Origin: Alnus glutinosa
Taxonomy: Eukaryota; Streptophyta; Magnoliopsida; Fagales; Betulaceae
Direction of reading: 5' to 3'
DNA: 64,000 nucleotides
Assembly (NCBI RefSeq): GCF_958979055.1
Contig: NC_084889.1
Location: forward strand, 5,472,761-5,536,760
This document shows positions 24,828 to 35,675 of the stretch, piece by piece. Position 1 is the first letter of the stretch, and every line of letters begins with the position of its first letter. The position numbers were made by a program, and so were the translations under genes. Under the pieces are notes generated by a model. The model did no database searches, was not told where the DNA came from, and saw only the letters and a program-made list of their open reading frames with translations.

Positions 24828-24955
24828 CTTTCTAACTACATCATGTGAAGAAGAAAAAAATATTGAGAACTGAAAAGACATGGATACAGTCATGCATTGG
24901 TGGTCTGAACATTCATTCATCCATCATCATACAAACCAAAAAGATACACAAAACC

Positions 24956-25011
24956 ATGCCATGACACTCACTAGTAGGAATAAGCCATGCCATGACACTC
25001 ACTAGTAGGAA
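24956..25011. repeat. Short tandem duplication upstream of the transposase
   Basis: A 26-base unit (CATGCCATGACACTCACTAG plus TAGGAA) occurs twice with a few bases between copies, inside the CACTA element and about 130 bases upstream of the transposase start. Confidence 0.85.
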
Positions 25012-27309
25012 TCACGTAGGGGTGAGTGGTGGGGTAGCTATAGTTAAAGTGAATTATTTGGTGTAACCCACAAAAATATTTAAGTTTCTGAATGAGAGAG
25101 TGAACATTGAGATGATCTACCTGTACCTAGAAGTATAGACTACAGGGACTAAATTGACAACAAGCCCAAACTTGGAAGGACCAAAATATATTTTAGCTTT
25201 TTTTTTTTTTAATAAGAGAGTGTAATGTCATTTGAACTAGAGCTCATTGGCACAAACAAACTCATATTTTCATTTTTATTTTTTCCTTGTCTTTTCTTTC
25301 TATTCTTTAAAAGTTTATGAGACTTCATACTAAAGTTAGAAAATTTGAAAATTTCAATGAGAAAGGAAGTTGAGTTCAATTATTCTATTAAATATCTAAA
25401 AGGTTATTATTAATCCATAGAATTTGTAACTGTTAAATCATAGAATTTGGGAACTCTTCTTCTACTCTTGGTCCCTTGAACATGGGATTTGAGTTTTCAC
25501 GAGATATAAAAAAATATATGATTTATCATATATTTTTTGAAATAGGTGATAATATAACATGGTATCTAGTAATTTTAAGAATAAAATATATAATTCGCTT
25601 CCACTGTATAAAACGTGGATTACTTTTGTAACTAGAATTACTATTCCGACAACGACCTTGACCTAATTAGCCTCACGTGGATCCGACTTCTTTAATCCAA
25701 AATTCTATATATTATATATTGAGATGCTATGACCATTTATCTCAATTTGCCTCATTGTTTATTGTGAGTTGGATTACTATTGGGAGCTTCTGGATCATGG
25801 TTTACAATTTTGCTTAGCTGTGGGTCTTTATTAGGCCAGAAAAAAAAAAAGAAGAAGGAAGAATTGCAGTTTAAATGTTTTAAATTATGGAAGAATTTTG
25901 GAAATGAATAAAATAAGTTTAAATCACAAATCACAATATTTTCCTTTTTAATTTTGAATGTAGATATTGGAAGCGGATGATAGATTATCTAGCACCCATG
26001 ATGATAGCTTGAAAACTTATACATCAGTACAAAGACTTACATAATTGAAACTACTCTACTGCAACAATTTAATCTTTGAGTATGATATAAATTATTACCT
26101 ATAAAAAATAAAAATAAAAATTATTAAAAGCGAAAATTTCAACTCAAATAGGCTTAAAAGGCCATCTCTATCTATTGATCATAATAAAATGAAGCAGAAG
26201 CTATTTTATATAATATTGTGAATTATAGAGTTAAAACTTTACCATTATCACCACATAAAGATATAATTGCCAAATAAAGGAGCCTATTGTTTTTCTTACA
26301 AAAGGGGGAGTGTGTGTGTGCATATGCTTGCCATATTGCCCATTTTTGCAAGTGTTTATTAATGATGTTCGTATTCTTATAATCATTTGGTGGTTTATGG
26401 TCCCAATATCTTTAGGAGACGGATGCGTACTAGTGGGAATATCTAGTCCTCTTTTGGAGGGGTGGTGTTGGAATGAAAATGGCAAACCTTCAGACAGGGG
26501 CAAGTTAGATTTCTATAAGGCACCATCAGGAAAGGTTTGCACACCTCTAACTAGATCTATGTGATCTTATCATTCAAGCCCTTGAACACATTCTTGCAAG
26601 ATTGTTCCAACTTGTGCCTTTATTTTCATATATGCACTGCAACCAGTATCAAGTAGCAGTGAGGCCCATCACTATTACACAAATCACAACAGTGCACGTT
26701 TTCAAAAACTAAATAATGCTCGGAAAAAAAGTCCTCATAATTTAGTTTTAGGTTTTATCCAGCATAACCATATAAACAGGAGTTCCTCGTAAAACCTAGT
26801 GAATATTGGTGAGCCTCTAACTTATATAAATACTAGAAAGAAATTATCATAATTCTACTGACCGGTTGTCAACCTTATATGTGTCGATCACTTTGTATCT
26901 TTTTTAAAACCAAATAATAATTGATAGGTGCTCAAGATTTTGGGGAATTCTCAGAAAAGTCTTACCAATATATACCACTATAAACTAAATAAATCACGAC
27001 ACATGAAATTAAGGGAAAATGGTATATTCAGGAAGAGGCCGTCACTAGCAGATTATCATTATAGGTCCGAAGCAACTTCCATGCATCTTTCCTAAATTTC
27101 CCTAAATTTCCAATAAAATTAGTCCACAATATGGAGATTCGTATTCCCTGAATTTCCAATAAATTTAGTCCAAAATATGGAGATTGTCGAAAATCTCCAT
27201 ATTGCCCAAACAGAAAAACAAAAAACCCACAAAACAAAAATACAAATAACCAAGTCCAATAAATAATTGCAAATTATAGCAAGCTAGGAAAAAATCAATC
27301 AAACCTTTA
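25012..27309. other. 5' leader region of the CACTA element
   Basis: No convincing gene is visible. A pair of 35-40-base repeats with AATTTCCAATAAA and CAAAATATGGAGATT cores lies at about 27100-27205. The stretch would be the leader or first intron of the element's transcript if the promoter lies near 27.6 kb; this is inference. Confidence 0.45.
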
Positions 27310-27650
27310 AACCGGACGTGGGCCGGCGTACGTCGGGAAGGGGCGTGGGCTAGCTGAGACGCGTCGGAGCGTCGCCGGAGAAGACGATGTAGGGCCAGCC
27401 GGGGTCGACTTCTAGAGGGATGGCGCCGGAGAAGACGATGAAGGGCCAGCCGGCGGGATCGACTTCCAGATATCGAGAGGGACCGGAGGGATCGAATACG
27501 CGCGAGCCAGAGAGAGATAGCTAGGGGGGAACTGAGCTAGAGAGAGAGAGAGAGAGGGAGAGAGAGTGCCGGAGAAGCTCAATGGAAGAAGCTAAGGCGC
27601 GCAGCAGCTGGGTGTGTGTAAGCGGGAGAGCATGGATCAAGCTAGGGATT
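27310..27650 (-). promoter_or_regulatory. GC-rich 5' region of the CACTA element
   Basis: This is the most GC-rich part of the element. It holds a tandem pair of about 62-bp units (GCCGGAGAAGACGATG ... GGGCCAGCCGG ... GATCGACTTC) and a GA microsatellite (27537-27566). It lies just inside the right subterminal repeats, upstream of both minus-strand genes, where En/Spm elements keep promoter and methylation-sensitive control sequences. That role is inferred from position. Confidence 0.45.
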
Positions 27651-27671
27651 TCTATTTTTACAAGCTAGGTC

Positions 27672-27935
27672 TAGACGGTTTTATAAAAACCGTCCGGAAT
27701 TAGAAAATTCCAGACGGTTTTTCTAAAACCGTCTTTCTAATTATAGACGGTTTTATTATAACCGTCCGGAATTTTCTAATTCCAGACGGTTTTTATAAAA
27801 CCGTCTGAATTTTAAGGACGGTTTTTTAAAACCGTCCGTAATTTTTTTTTTCAGACGGTTTAATAAAAAACCGTCCATAATATTTTTTTTATAGACGGTT
27901 TTTAAAACCGTCTATGATAAAACCGTCCATAAAAT
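27672..27935. repeat. Right subterminal palindromic repeats of the CACTA element
   Basis: At least ten AGACGGTTT / AAACCGTCY motifs alternate in orientation, mirroring the left end. These copies are mostly AGACGG rather than GGACGG, so the two ends are related but not identical. Confidence 0.85.
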
Positions 27936-28136
27936 CAGGTTTTTTAGTAGAATTCGCTCATATGGACCTCATATATTAATATTAAATTTATTCACACTTA
28001 CCCCCATTATTCACTCCCATTTTTTTTACCCCCTACACCCATCTATTTACACCCTGACGTGGCATTACCATGTTAGATTTTTTTATTTTTTATTTTTTTG
28101 GTTCGTTTTCTTCTTTTGAAAAACAATGACTCCATT

Positions 28137-28137
<1 letters not shown>

Positions 28138-28170
<33 letters not shown>
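28138..28170. repeat. (CT)n microsatellite
   Basis: About 16 CT units lie between the CACTA element and the LTR-like region. Confidence 0.9.
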
Positions 28171-28173
<3 letters not shown>

Positions 28174-28293
28174 AGTCGGCCGACCTGTTTCACTAGCCGA
28201 CATTGTCCTCCGCCGGCGCCCAGATTTGGCCGTAGCAGATTATTTCAGATTTGGATATGTGAGGAGGTATTCATACGCTTAAAGTCTTAAAGA

Positions 28294-31200
28294 TTGTAAA
28301 GACCAAGAAATTAAATAGGAAATTTGGAAATTTGAAATTTAATAAATTAGATTTATTAAATAGATGGGGTTTAGAATTATATTCTATGTAATAATAATTG
28401 TGTTATTAAAATAGAGTAAGCTTAAGATAAAATAATAGTAAGGGTAATAATTATTATAATGCGTCTTAGTTGAATAAACAATTAATTATATTAATAAAAG
28501 TATGGTTTAGATATATGTAGGGTCAAATATTAATTATTAAAAGATAGAATTTTTAATTTAGTGGGTCCTGCTATAATTTATAAAAGCTGGGGGTTTAAAA
28601 ATAAAAGAAATCTTATCCTGCCACGTGTCACCATTGGATTGGTTAGGAGAAGATTTCGCCATCTTCTCCCAGCCACTCACAGTGGGACAAGTGTCCCACT
28701 TCTTCTCTCTCTTCCTTTTCTTTCTTTTTCCTTATTTTGTTAGGATCTCTCCCCCTTACCTGCACCCCTCTCCCCTGTTTCTTTTCTTCTTCCATGCCCA
28801 ATCTCTTTCCCCTATCTCTTTTCTTTTGTCTTTTCTTCCCATTTTCTCTCTCTCAGCTCCACTGCTCTAGCCGACCCTCTCCATTTCTCCCTCTCTTTCT
28901 CTCTTCACACACAGCAACCCGTGAGCCCACGAGCAACCGAACGTAAGCTGGGTTCGGTGGGTCTACCCATTTTCTCCGGTGGTTTTCTGCAGAAATTCGT
29001 ATGTAAGATTTCTTCTTCCTTCTTCTTGATTTCACTTCCATTCCTTTGATTTTTCTATGGAACCGGATGGGTTCCCTTTGGGTTGGATTTAGGCCGAAAT
29101 TCTAGGGCTTTTGTTTTGATTTTTGGGGTTTTGACCGGACGATGTCTTCTCCTTAAATGGATTTCGGTTTGTGGTTTCAATCTATGATTATTGCTCTGTT
29201 ATGAGTTGATTTTGAGTAGGAATCATGGTTGATAAATGAGATTAGTGATGGTTCTTTTTATTGGCCGAATGGGTGTTGTGATTTACTTTTCTTGGCTGAA
29301 TCGGTGTGGATTTTGAAGCTTGAATTATTTCCCATGTTTTAGTTGTGTTGATTTTTGGAGTTTTAGTTGGGTGTTGTTTGAACCGATTATGGGAGTTGAT
29401 TTTAGGTTTAATTGAGTGTCGATTTCTGAGGGATAATCGGATGGGTTCTATTGAGCTTTGTTTACTGAGCTTCTTGATTTGTCTTTGGCCCTTGGTTTGA
29501 TGAGTTTCACTGATTTGGGTTTGTATTTGGAGGAAATGTATGGAGACTTCCTTCCCTTGTCCAGATTGTTTTGGGTATTTGAGTATATGATTCTTTGATG
29601 ATGTTTTCTTAAGGTTTGTTGAGAGAATTTGGTTGTGAATGGGGGCTGGTTTTGGGATTCCTTGTTGTGGCCATGTGTATTGAAATAGCGAATTTGTGGT
29701 GGTGTTTTGATCGGCCTAATATGGAGAAAGATTTGGAATTTTGTTTTGGGGCTATTTTAATTGATATGATTCTTAAGCTAATTTGGAGTGAATATTATAG
29801 TGTTGAATTGTTGAATGATGTTTTCTTGAGTTTCTTAAGTTTATTGAATGATGTGGACAACCCTATGGATATGAAGTTTAATAGTTAGTGGCCTTCTAAG
29901 TGTGATTGATTCTTGAGTTGTTTTGTTGGAATGATGGGTTGTTGATGTTCTTGATTATTGGAATTTTCGGGATAGGCTTCCATGGTGTTGTTTTGGCGAT
30001 AGTTGAATGGAGTGGGGCGATTTTGATGGGTGTTGTTGGTAGAACCCCAAATCTGGTTTGAGTTGGTAGCTTAATGATAATTTGTTAGGGATTGAGGTTA
30101 ATGGTTATGGTTGATTAATTGATATTTTGGTGTATGAGTTGAATTGTGTAGGTTGGTTGATGACTGATGTTCATGGAAAATTGATGAATATTGGTTAGGT
30201 TTGGTCTATGGAGGGGAATGGTATGGAATTGAGTACCGAATGGTACTATAGTTAAGGAAATTGGTTAGGTTGGTTGTTGGAATTGTTGAAGGATAATCTT
30301 GATAGCATCATTAGAATTGTGGTGGACTAAAAATAAATTGAACCCATGTATAGTGCTTAGCTTTTAGGCCTATGCATATGCCTCAAGTTTTTGTATGTGT
30401 AAATATTAGTAACCTAAACTAATAGGTGTTACTAAATTGGAATGTTATAAGATTAAAGTCATAAATCTAAACTACCTAAATGGTTAGTAATTAATAATAA
30501 CATCAAAGAACTATAAATTACTCAAATAACCCTAAGCTTGTAAATATAAGTTAGAAGACTTATAAAACATATAGGTGTAATATAAATCCATTATGTGACA
30601 ACCTAATAACTAATTCACCTAACCATATCCACGTTGTATTTATGTGTACTAATGGATTAGGATTAAGTGTAGCATGTATATACGTATACATATATATGTA
30701 TATGGCTTAAGTATATATATATTGTTAACTTAGTAAACAAATGATGAGCTATAAAAACGGTTAACATAGGTAATGTGATACAATAGTAATAAATAAGCTA
30801 ATAAAATAGTAAATACATCATTGTATTAATAAATAAGACAAAATACGAATCTGGGCTTTATGATTAACCTAATAGTAGCCGAAATACCTATCTAGTCTTA
30901 GAAGCGGGTAATGCAACGTGTGAGCATGAGGGTAGTTTATGTGTCATGGAGTGTAGAGTTCCATAGCGTAGTCTCATGCTATAAGTATTTGCAGGATCGT
31001 GTCATCACTGGAGACTTCAATGGGTCCTTCAATGTAGAGTTGGAGTCGTGAGTCCAATGTAGCCATGTGATATTTTACTCACTGAGAAACTATTATTGTT
31101 ATGTTTATTAGAATAGCAAAATATATGTGTTTTATAAATTCGAACCAACTGTATGTTGATTATCTGTTTTGGTTGATTTGAGTAGTTTCAATTATGTTCA

Positions 31201-32745
31201 AATAATATCAATGATGTTATGATATAATGTATGGATGAAATGTGTAGAATTGTTTTTAAAGTATTTGAATGTGAGCTGCGGTTGAGATTTAAATTATGCA
31301 AAGTAAAATGATAAAATTACATGTTAATTGGTTTATTGTATTTGAAGAAAGCATGATTTGTAAAGAATAGGATAATAGAGTTTGAATTATAAAGCATAAA
31401 GCATGAGCATAAAAGGAATGAAAGGACAAAGTACAAAGAATGAAAGGAATGAAAGGACAAAGCACAAGGAATGAAAGGATTGACATACGGAATGGAAGGA
31501 CAACCATGAGCATGCATATCATTGTTAAATTGTATAATGTTTTCATGATATAGAATATTGTAGTTTTTATGCTAGACGTATAAGTATGCCTAAGAGTTTT
31601 AATGGCAAAAGAGCTTATGTATATTGTTATCGTCTAGTTGCATAATTTCAGAACATTGAGCTTGGACGAACAAGAATATTGTCATGGTTCGGTATGAGTA
31701 ATACAGCGTCCTAGGAGTAGGTAGATGAATTGTCGTAGCACGTCAGTAAGAAGTGCTTGGATACCCGAGTTTTACTCTAGTAACCGCATGGACAACTACG
31801 TGCTTGACATGAAGTTGTAATGCCTTAAGATTCCGTGTTAACCATGTTCGGAAAATGATAGTAAGCTTGTACTAAAGAGTGAGATGGCATGTATTAAGCT
31901 TAGTGTGCTTGGTTTTGACGCTATTGGTTGCGATATCGGTGTGGCTTGGGAGTAGGTAGATGGATTGTCGTGGCACATCAGTAAGAAGTGCTTGGATATC
32001 AGAGTCTTACTCTAGTAACCGCATGGACCATTATGTGCTCGGCATGAAGTTGTAATGTCCTGAGGCACAGTGTTATCACAGTTAATATCGTTAGGCCTAT
32101 GTGCATTTGAGTTACTAACATAAAAGTATTATTGTAGGTGGGTTTATACGTGATTGCTTCCAAGCCAATGGAACTTCTACGTAAGGGTCCAACTACATAG
32201 TATGTTTTAAATGTTTTCTGATAGTCGGTGTTTGCTATATCAGCTATGGAGGTTTTCAAACAAAATTTTATAAATTGGTAGCTGTTATAGTGTATGCAAG
32301 ACTAAAAAAAAAGGGGTTGGTTCATTTGGAAAACTCAATTAGTTTAATATCACTGAGGTCTCGGTATTATGTACTGAGGCGGTGAACTCATCATTTCACC
32401 TATACGGATGTGGCAAACCCCCACAACCGTATAGATGATGTTTCTCTGGCTGCAGGTACTCCGGTCGTAGTGATGGTGTTATAGATGTGCACGTGAGATA
32501 TTATGACCGAAGCTCGCCGCGACGGTCGTAATTGCAGGACCATGGGTGTCTTCAGTTTTATAGGTTTTGTTATGGCTTGTGACGCTTATGTCACCTAATC
32601 TATGTTAGGCCATTTTTGTTATGTATTTATTATATTGAGGAAAAACTTAAACATATAGATGTTAAATGGCTCTTGTTGTAATTAATTGGTGATAGATGTT
32701 TGAGATATGATTTTCGCTATTAGATTTATCGTTCATCCAGTGCAT
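28294..32745 (+). mobile_element. Long LTR of a gypsy-type retrotransposon, truncated
   Basis: The block starts with TGTAAAGACCAAGAAATTAA, a typical gypsy LTR start, followed by a CCACGTGTCACCATTGGATT stretch and a CT-rich region. Its 3' part has CGGTACTATGTACTGAGG, CCGAAGCTCGCCGCGACGG and GTGACGCTTATGTCAC, which I recognise as common in long LTRs of Del/Tekay-like elements. No gag or pol domain is present, so this is a solo or partial LTR. The expected CA end and a target duplication were not found; the sequence passes directly into a helicase gene fragment at about 32745. Long LTRs of this group reach several kilobases, so the 4.4-kb size is plausible. Confidence 0.55.
31708..32077 (+). repeat. 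Internal direct repeat in the LTR
   Basis: Two imperfect copies, about 31708-31847 and 31950-32077, share GGGAGTAGGTAGATGGATTG, CAGTAAGAAGTGCTTGGATA, TTACTCTAGTAACCGCATGG and GCATGAAGTTGTAATG. Spacing is about 240 bases. It indicates an old duplication inside the LTR. Confidence 0.8.
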
Positions 32746-32897
32746 TAAACAAGTGGGTTAGAGTTAATTTCAGATTCAGAAAGAGAACCAAAATGGGGAA
32801 AGAAATGAAAACCTAAATCCACATCAACCAATCTCTGTAGACTGCAATTAAATAAAAACTCAAAACATCTAAACACAACAAACTGCCCAATACCCAC

Positions 32898-33260
32898 CTT
32901 GTGCACAACATAATCCCCAGAACGAAGACTATAGGGGTCCACCTTGTAACTAACCCCACCCCCACCCTTGGGCTTCTGCAAGCCCCTCTGTTGCTGCTCC
33001 TTCACCAGCCGAATGTACTTCTCGGCCTCCTCCAAGTCCATGGCCTTTCTGGAAGCTTGCCCATCCGAGAGGAAATGGCTGAGAGCTCGACACCTGGAGT
33101 GATGGCCCGAAGTCAGAACCCGGATCCGTTTCTTTCTCAACCAAGAAGGGTGCTGATGGAACTGGACCACCGCAACAGAAGTCGAAAATCTGGAGGTTGC
33201 TCCATTGAGCCGGTGACGCCAGGGGAACTCGACCCAGCTATGGAAAGATCAGACCCATGA
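32898..33260 (-). pseudogene. Fragment of an Mfd/RecG-like plastid DEAD-box helicase gene (exon 1)
   Basis: The minus strand encodes AMDLEEAEKYIRLVKEQQQRGLQK, then SYKVDPYSLRSGDYVVHK. This matches the region just before the CarD-like domain of the plant plastid transcription-repair-coupling-like helicase (the At3g02060 type). The exon ends at a consensus donor (HK/GTGGGT at 32898-32897), and intron sequence continues to about 32745 before the LTR begins. Upstream, the transit-peptide part is split between frames, no frame gives a clean start, and the helicase motor is absent. A GA microsatellite (33337-33366) lies in the presumed leader. It is a detached 5' gene piece, either a truncated duplicate or a transposon-carried fragment. 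Confidence 0.65.
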
Positions 33261-33340
33261 AGCTATCATCCCACTTGTAGAGGCCCCAAATCTTGGCCCC
33301 ACTCTTGGATCTCGACAAAGACAAAGAACACGATAAACAT

Positions 33341-33372
<32 letters not shown>

Positions 33373-33455
33373 GGAGAGAGACTTTCTGAGTTTTGTGAGA
33401 TAGAGTGAAAAAAAGAAAACTGAAGCGGCACTAGCCACGTCAGGGTGTATAGAAT

Positions 33456-33567
33456 TGTCAATTGTGAAACTTTAAATTGGACTAATTTGTCAAAATCTCC
33501 AAACCAAATATGCATTTATTCTAAAACAAATAAAATAAATAAAACACAAATGTATAATTATGAATGA
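33456..33567. repeat. Dispersed repeat shared with 16466-16580
   Basis: This is the partner copy of the non-coding repeat at 16466-16580, here directly upstream of the helicase fragment and followed by TA and CA microsatellites. Confidence 0.75.
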
Positions 33568-33629
33568 CATTGTATAATGATATAATTATATATCATTAAC
33601 TCTAAAATGTCATTCATTTACAATTGAAG

Positions 33630-33630
<1 letters not shown>

Positions 33631-33687
<57 letters not shown>

Positions 33688-33736
33688 TTAACTCTGAAAC
33701 GACATTTATTTACAATTGAAACTATATATATATATA

Positions 33737-33791
<55 letters not shown>
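33631..33791. repeat. TA and CA microsatellites
   Basis: A (TA)n run at about 33631-33685 and a (CA)n run at about 33739-33791 are separated by a repeated CATTAACTCTGAAACGACAT-like segment that also precedes the TA run. Confidence 0.95.
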
Positions 33792-33793
<2 letters not shown>

Positions 33794-34696
33794 ATCCTTA
33801 ATTCATTAACCTGAAATCACGTTAAACAACAAACCGATAACAAAAGATATAGCACCCCTATTGTAAAAAATACAATTCAGTAGAAGGTTTACAATTATTG
33901 AAATCACGATTATCTTCAAGGCAGCTCTATGTCTGCACGTCTTAGATGGAGGTGGTTGGGCAAATTGATGGCCCCATATAGGTATGGAGGGTGGTTGGGC
34001 AAACGGCACCGAAGGATGATTAGTGTGGGATGGTGGCGGTTATGGAGGTATCAGAGGACTGGGAGGAGGAAGAGACATCGGAAGACTATGATGATGATTA
34101 GGAGGGTGGTGGTGATGATGACTGGGAGGACTGTGACGTCTCCTCACTTGGCATGGAGTTGAGGTGACGATTAGTAGGCAGAGATGAATACACACGATTG
34201 CCCTACTCGCCATTGCTCCTTGAGTCGATCATCTATCCAATTATCCTTCCCAGTGCCCTCTACTTATAGCTCGTGGATAACTGGGTGACGTGTAAATCTC
34301 AAATTATTTACACGCAATGTGCGTGTTAACATTGAACTATTTTTTGCCATTTTAGGGTGTTGCTAATTTTTGCTAGTTCTTGCCATTCTTGCTATTCCTA
34401 CAAATTACAATTGATAAACTTATACATTCTCGGCCTAGAGCAACTTCTTGGTTGCTTCTTGGGTCCTTTCTTGACAAATACGCTTGGGAAAAGGTGGGTG
34501 CACAACCCGTTGTGCAAGAATCAAACCCCAATACGCATATCAAAAATCACTAAGGAAAGAGTTCCAAAAATATGTTACCAAATCAAAAAACACCCTCAAA
34601 AGGCCCACATGTTAAACCCCAAAAATAGTACAAGATTGGGCCATGACAAGCCCAAAACTCAGCCCATCAAAAAGTAGAACAATATGTTAAGTTTAT
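33792..34696. other. Unassigned sequence left of the Mutator-like element
   Basis: A G-rich, ATGATGATG-containing stretch at 33930-34165 has open frames on both strands without recognisable domains. No gene is called. Confidence 0.5.
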
Positions 34697-34705
34697 AAAT
34701 TTTTT

Positions 34706-34919
34706 GGGGAAACTTTACAAAAGGGTACCCAACTGTAGCGCTTTTTCACTTAAGGGTACTAATGTAACAAAATGTTCAATCGAGTGTATGAATCTATCAA
34801 AACCGTTCAATGTAGGGTATTCCGTCACCCTCCGTTCTAAATCGATAACGAAACCCAAAACACGTGCGTTTCACGTGATATTTTAGCCTCGAACTACCAC
34901 TTTTGCCCCTCATCTAAAC
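34706..34919 (+). repeat. Left terminal inverted repeat of the MULE
   Basis: This 214-base repeat aligns with the reverse complement of 42307-42518 with scattered substitutions. Confidence 0.93.
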
Positions 34920-35675
34920 GTTCGAATTTTTTAAACTTAAGAACAATCGGCCGAAGAAAATCACAACTCGAAGCATCTACTCCCTCGAACACAACTCACC
35001 TAATTCCTTCTTGCGACTCAGAACCCTAATCTGGTGCATTCGTTCTAAATCGATTCGGCTTTCGGCTGTATACAGAAGTGAAATACACAAAGGGTTGAGA
35101 AAGGTAATGTACCGAACTTATGTTTTAGTTTATTTATGTAACCTTAATCTGTCAAAGTTTACTACTTTGTTAATGTGTTAGTGGAATCCGGTTCAGTAAT
35201 GTGATTTTTGTATGTTAATAACATCATGTTTGTAGTTGATTTGGTTTTCACATACTTTTCCGATTATGTGGTTGATTTTGTTTGGGTACCATGTTTTTAG
35301 CACCACTGTCAACATCTGGTTGTGTTTTTATGTTAGTGAAAAATGTATATTTTTTACGTTTTGTGGTCCCTCATGTTGCTGGTTTTTTGTGAGTATCTTG
35401 TTTGGGTGTGTTGTGATTGGTGCTGCAAGTATATGGGTCGGGAAGACTGTGCAATGTGCTGGTCTAAATTTTGTATACTCTTGTGGTCCCGTGAGTCTTT
35501 TGATGATTGTGCAATGTGTTGGTTTGTTTTTGTCTGTGATGAAGTGGTCCCAATGACTTTATCTTGTGACTGCAATATTATAGTGTTTTATTTGGAATAA
35601 ATTATTTACTCTTGTGGTCCCAATGTATTGTATTCGTTTCTTTTTGTCTACTCATTGTATTTTCAATTTCATTTT

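Larger units (their letters stand above)
17422..27952 (-). mobile_element. CACTA (En/Spm-type) DNA transposon, near full length
   Basis: The ends are inverted: TTCTACAAAAAAAATGGGAT at the left and, on the other strand, TTCTACTAAAAAACCTGATT at the right. These correspond to the CACTAC termini of the superfamily with CA replaced by TT. Inside both ends lie clusters of palindromic GGACGGTTTTAAAACCGTCC motifs, as expected for TnpA-type binding repeats. The interior encodes a TNP2 transposase and a second spliced gene, both on the minus strand, and both read without frame damage. The flanking triplets (GTC at 17419-17421, TTC at 27953-27955) match at only two of three positions. The exact boundary is uncertain by two or three bases. 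Confidence 0.88.

Noticed and set aside
28561-28946. Several CT-rich ORFs (Ser/Leu/Phe rich)
   Set aside because: They are pyrimidine-rich LTR sequence read in three frames with no domain.
31289-31517. Overlapping minus-strand ORFs
   Set aside because: They arise from a short degenerate tandem repeat (GAATGAAAGGA) in the LTR.
33929-34162. Arg/Trp/Met-rich ORF
   Set aside because: Low-complexity GGTGGT/GATGATG sequence is open on both strands with no family match.
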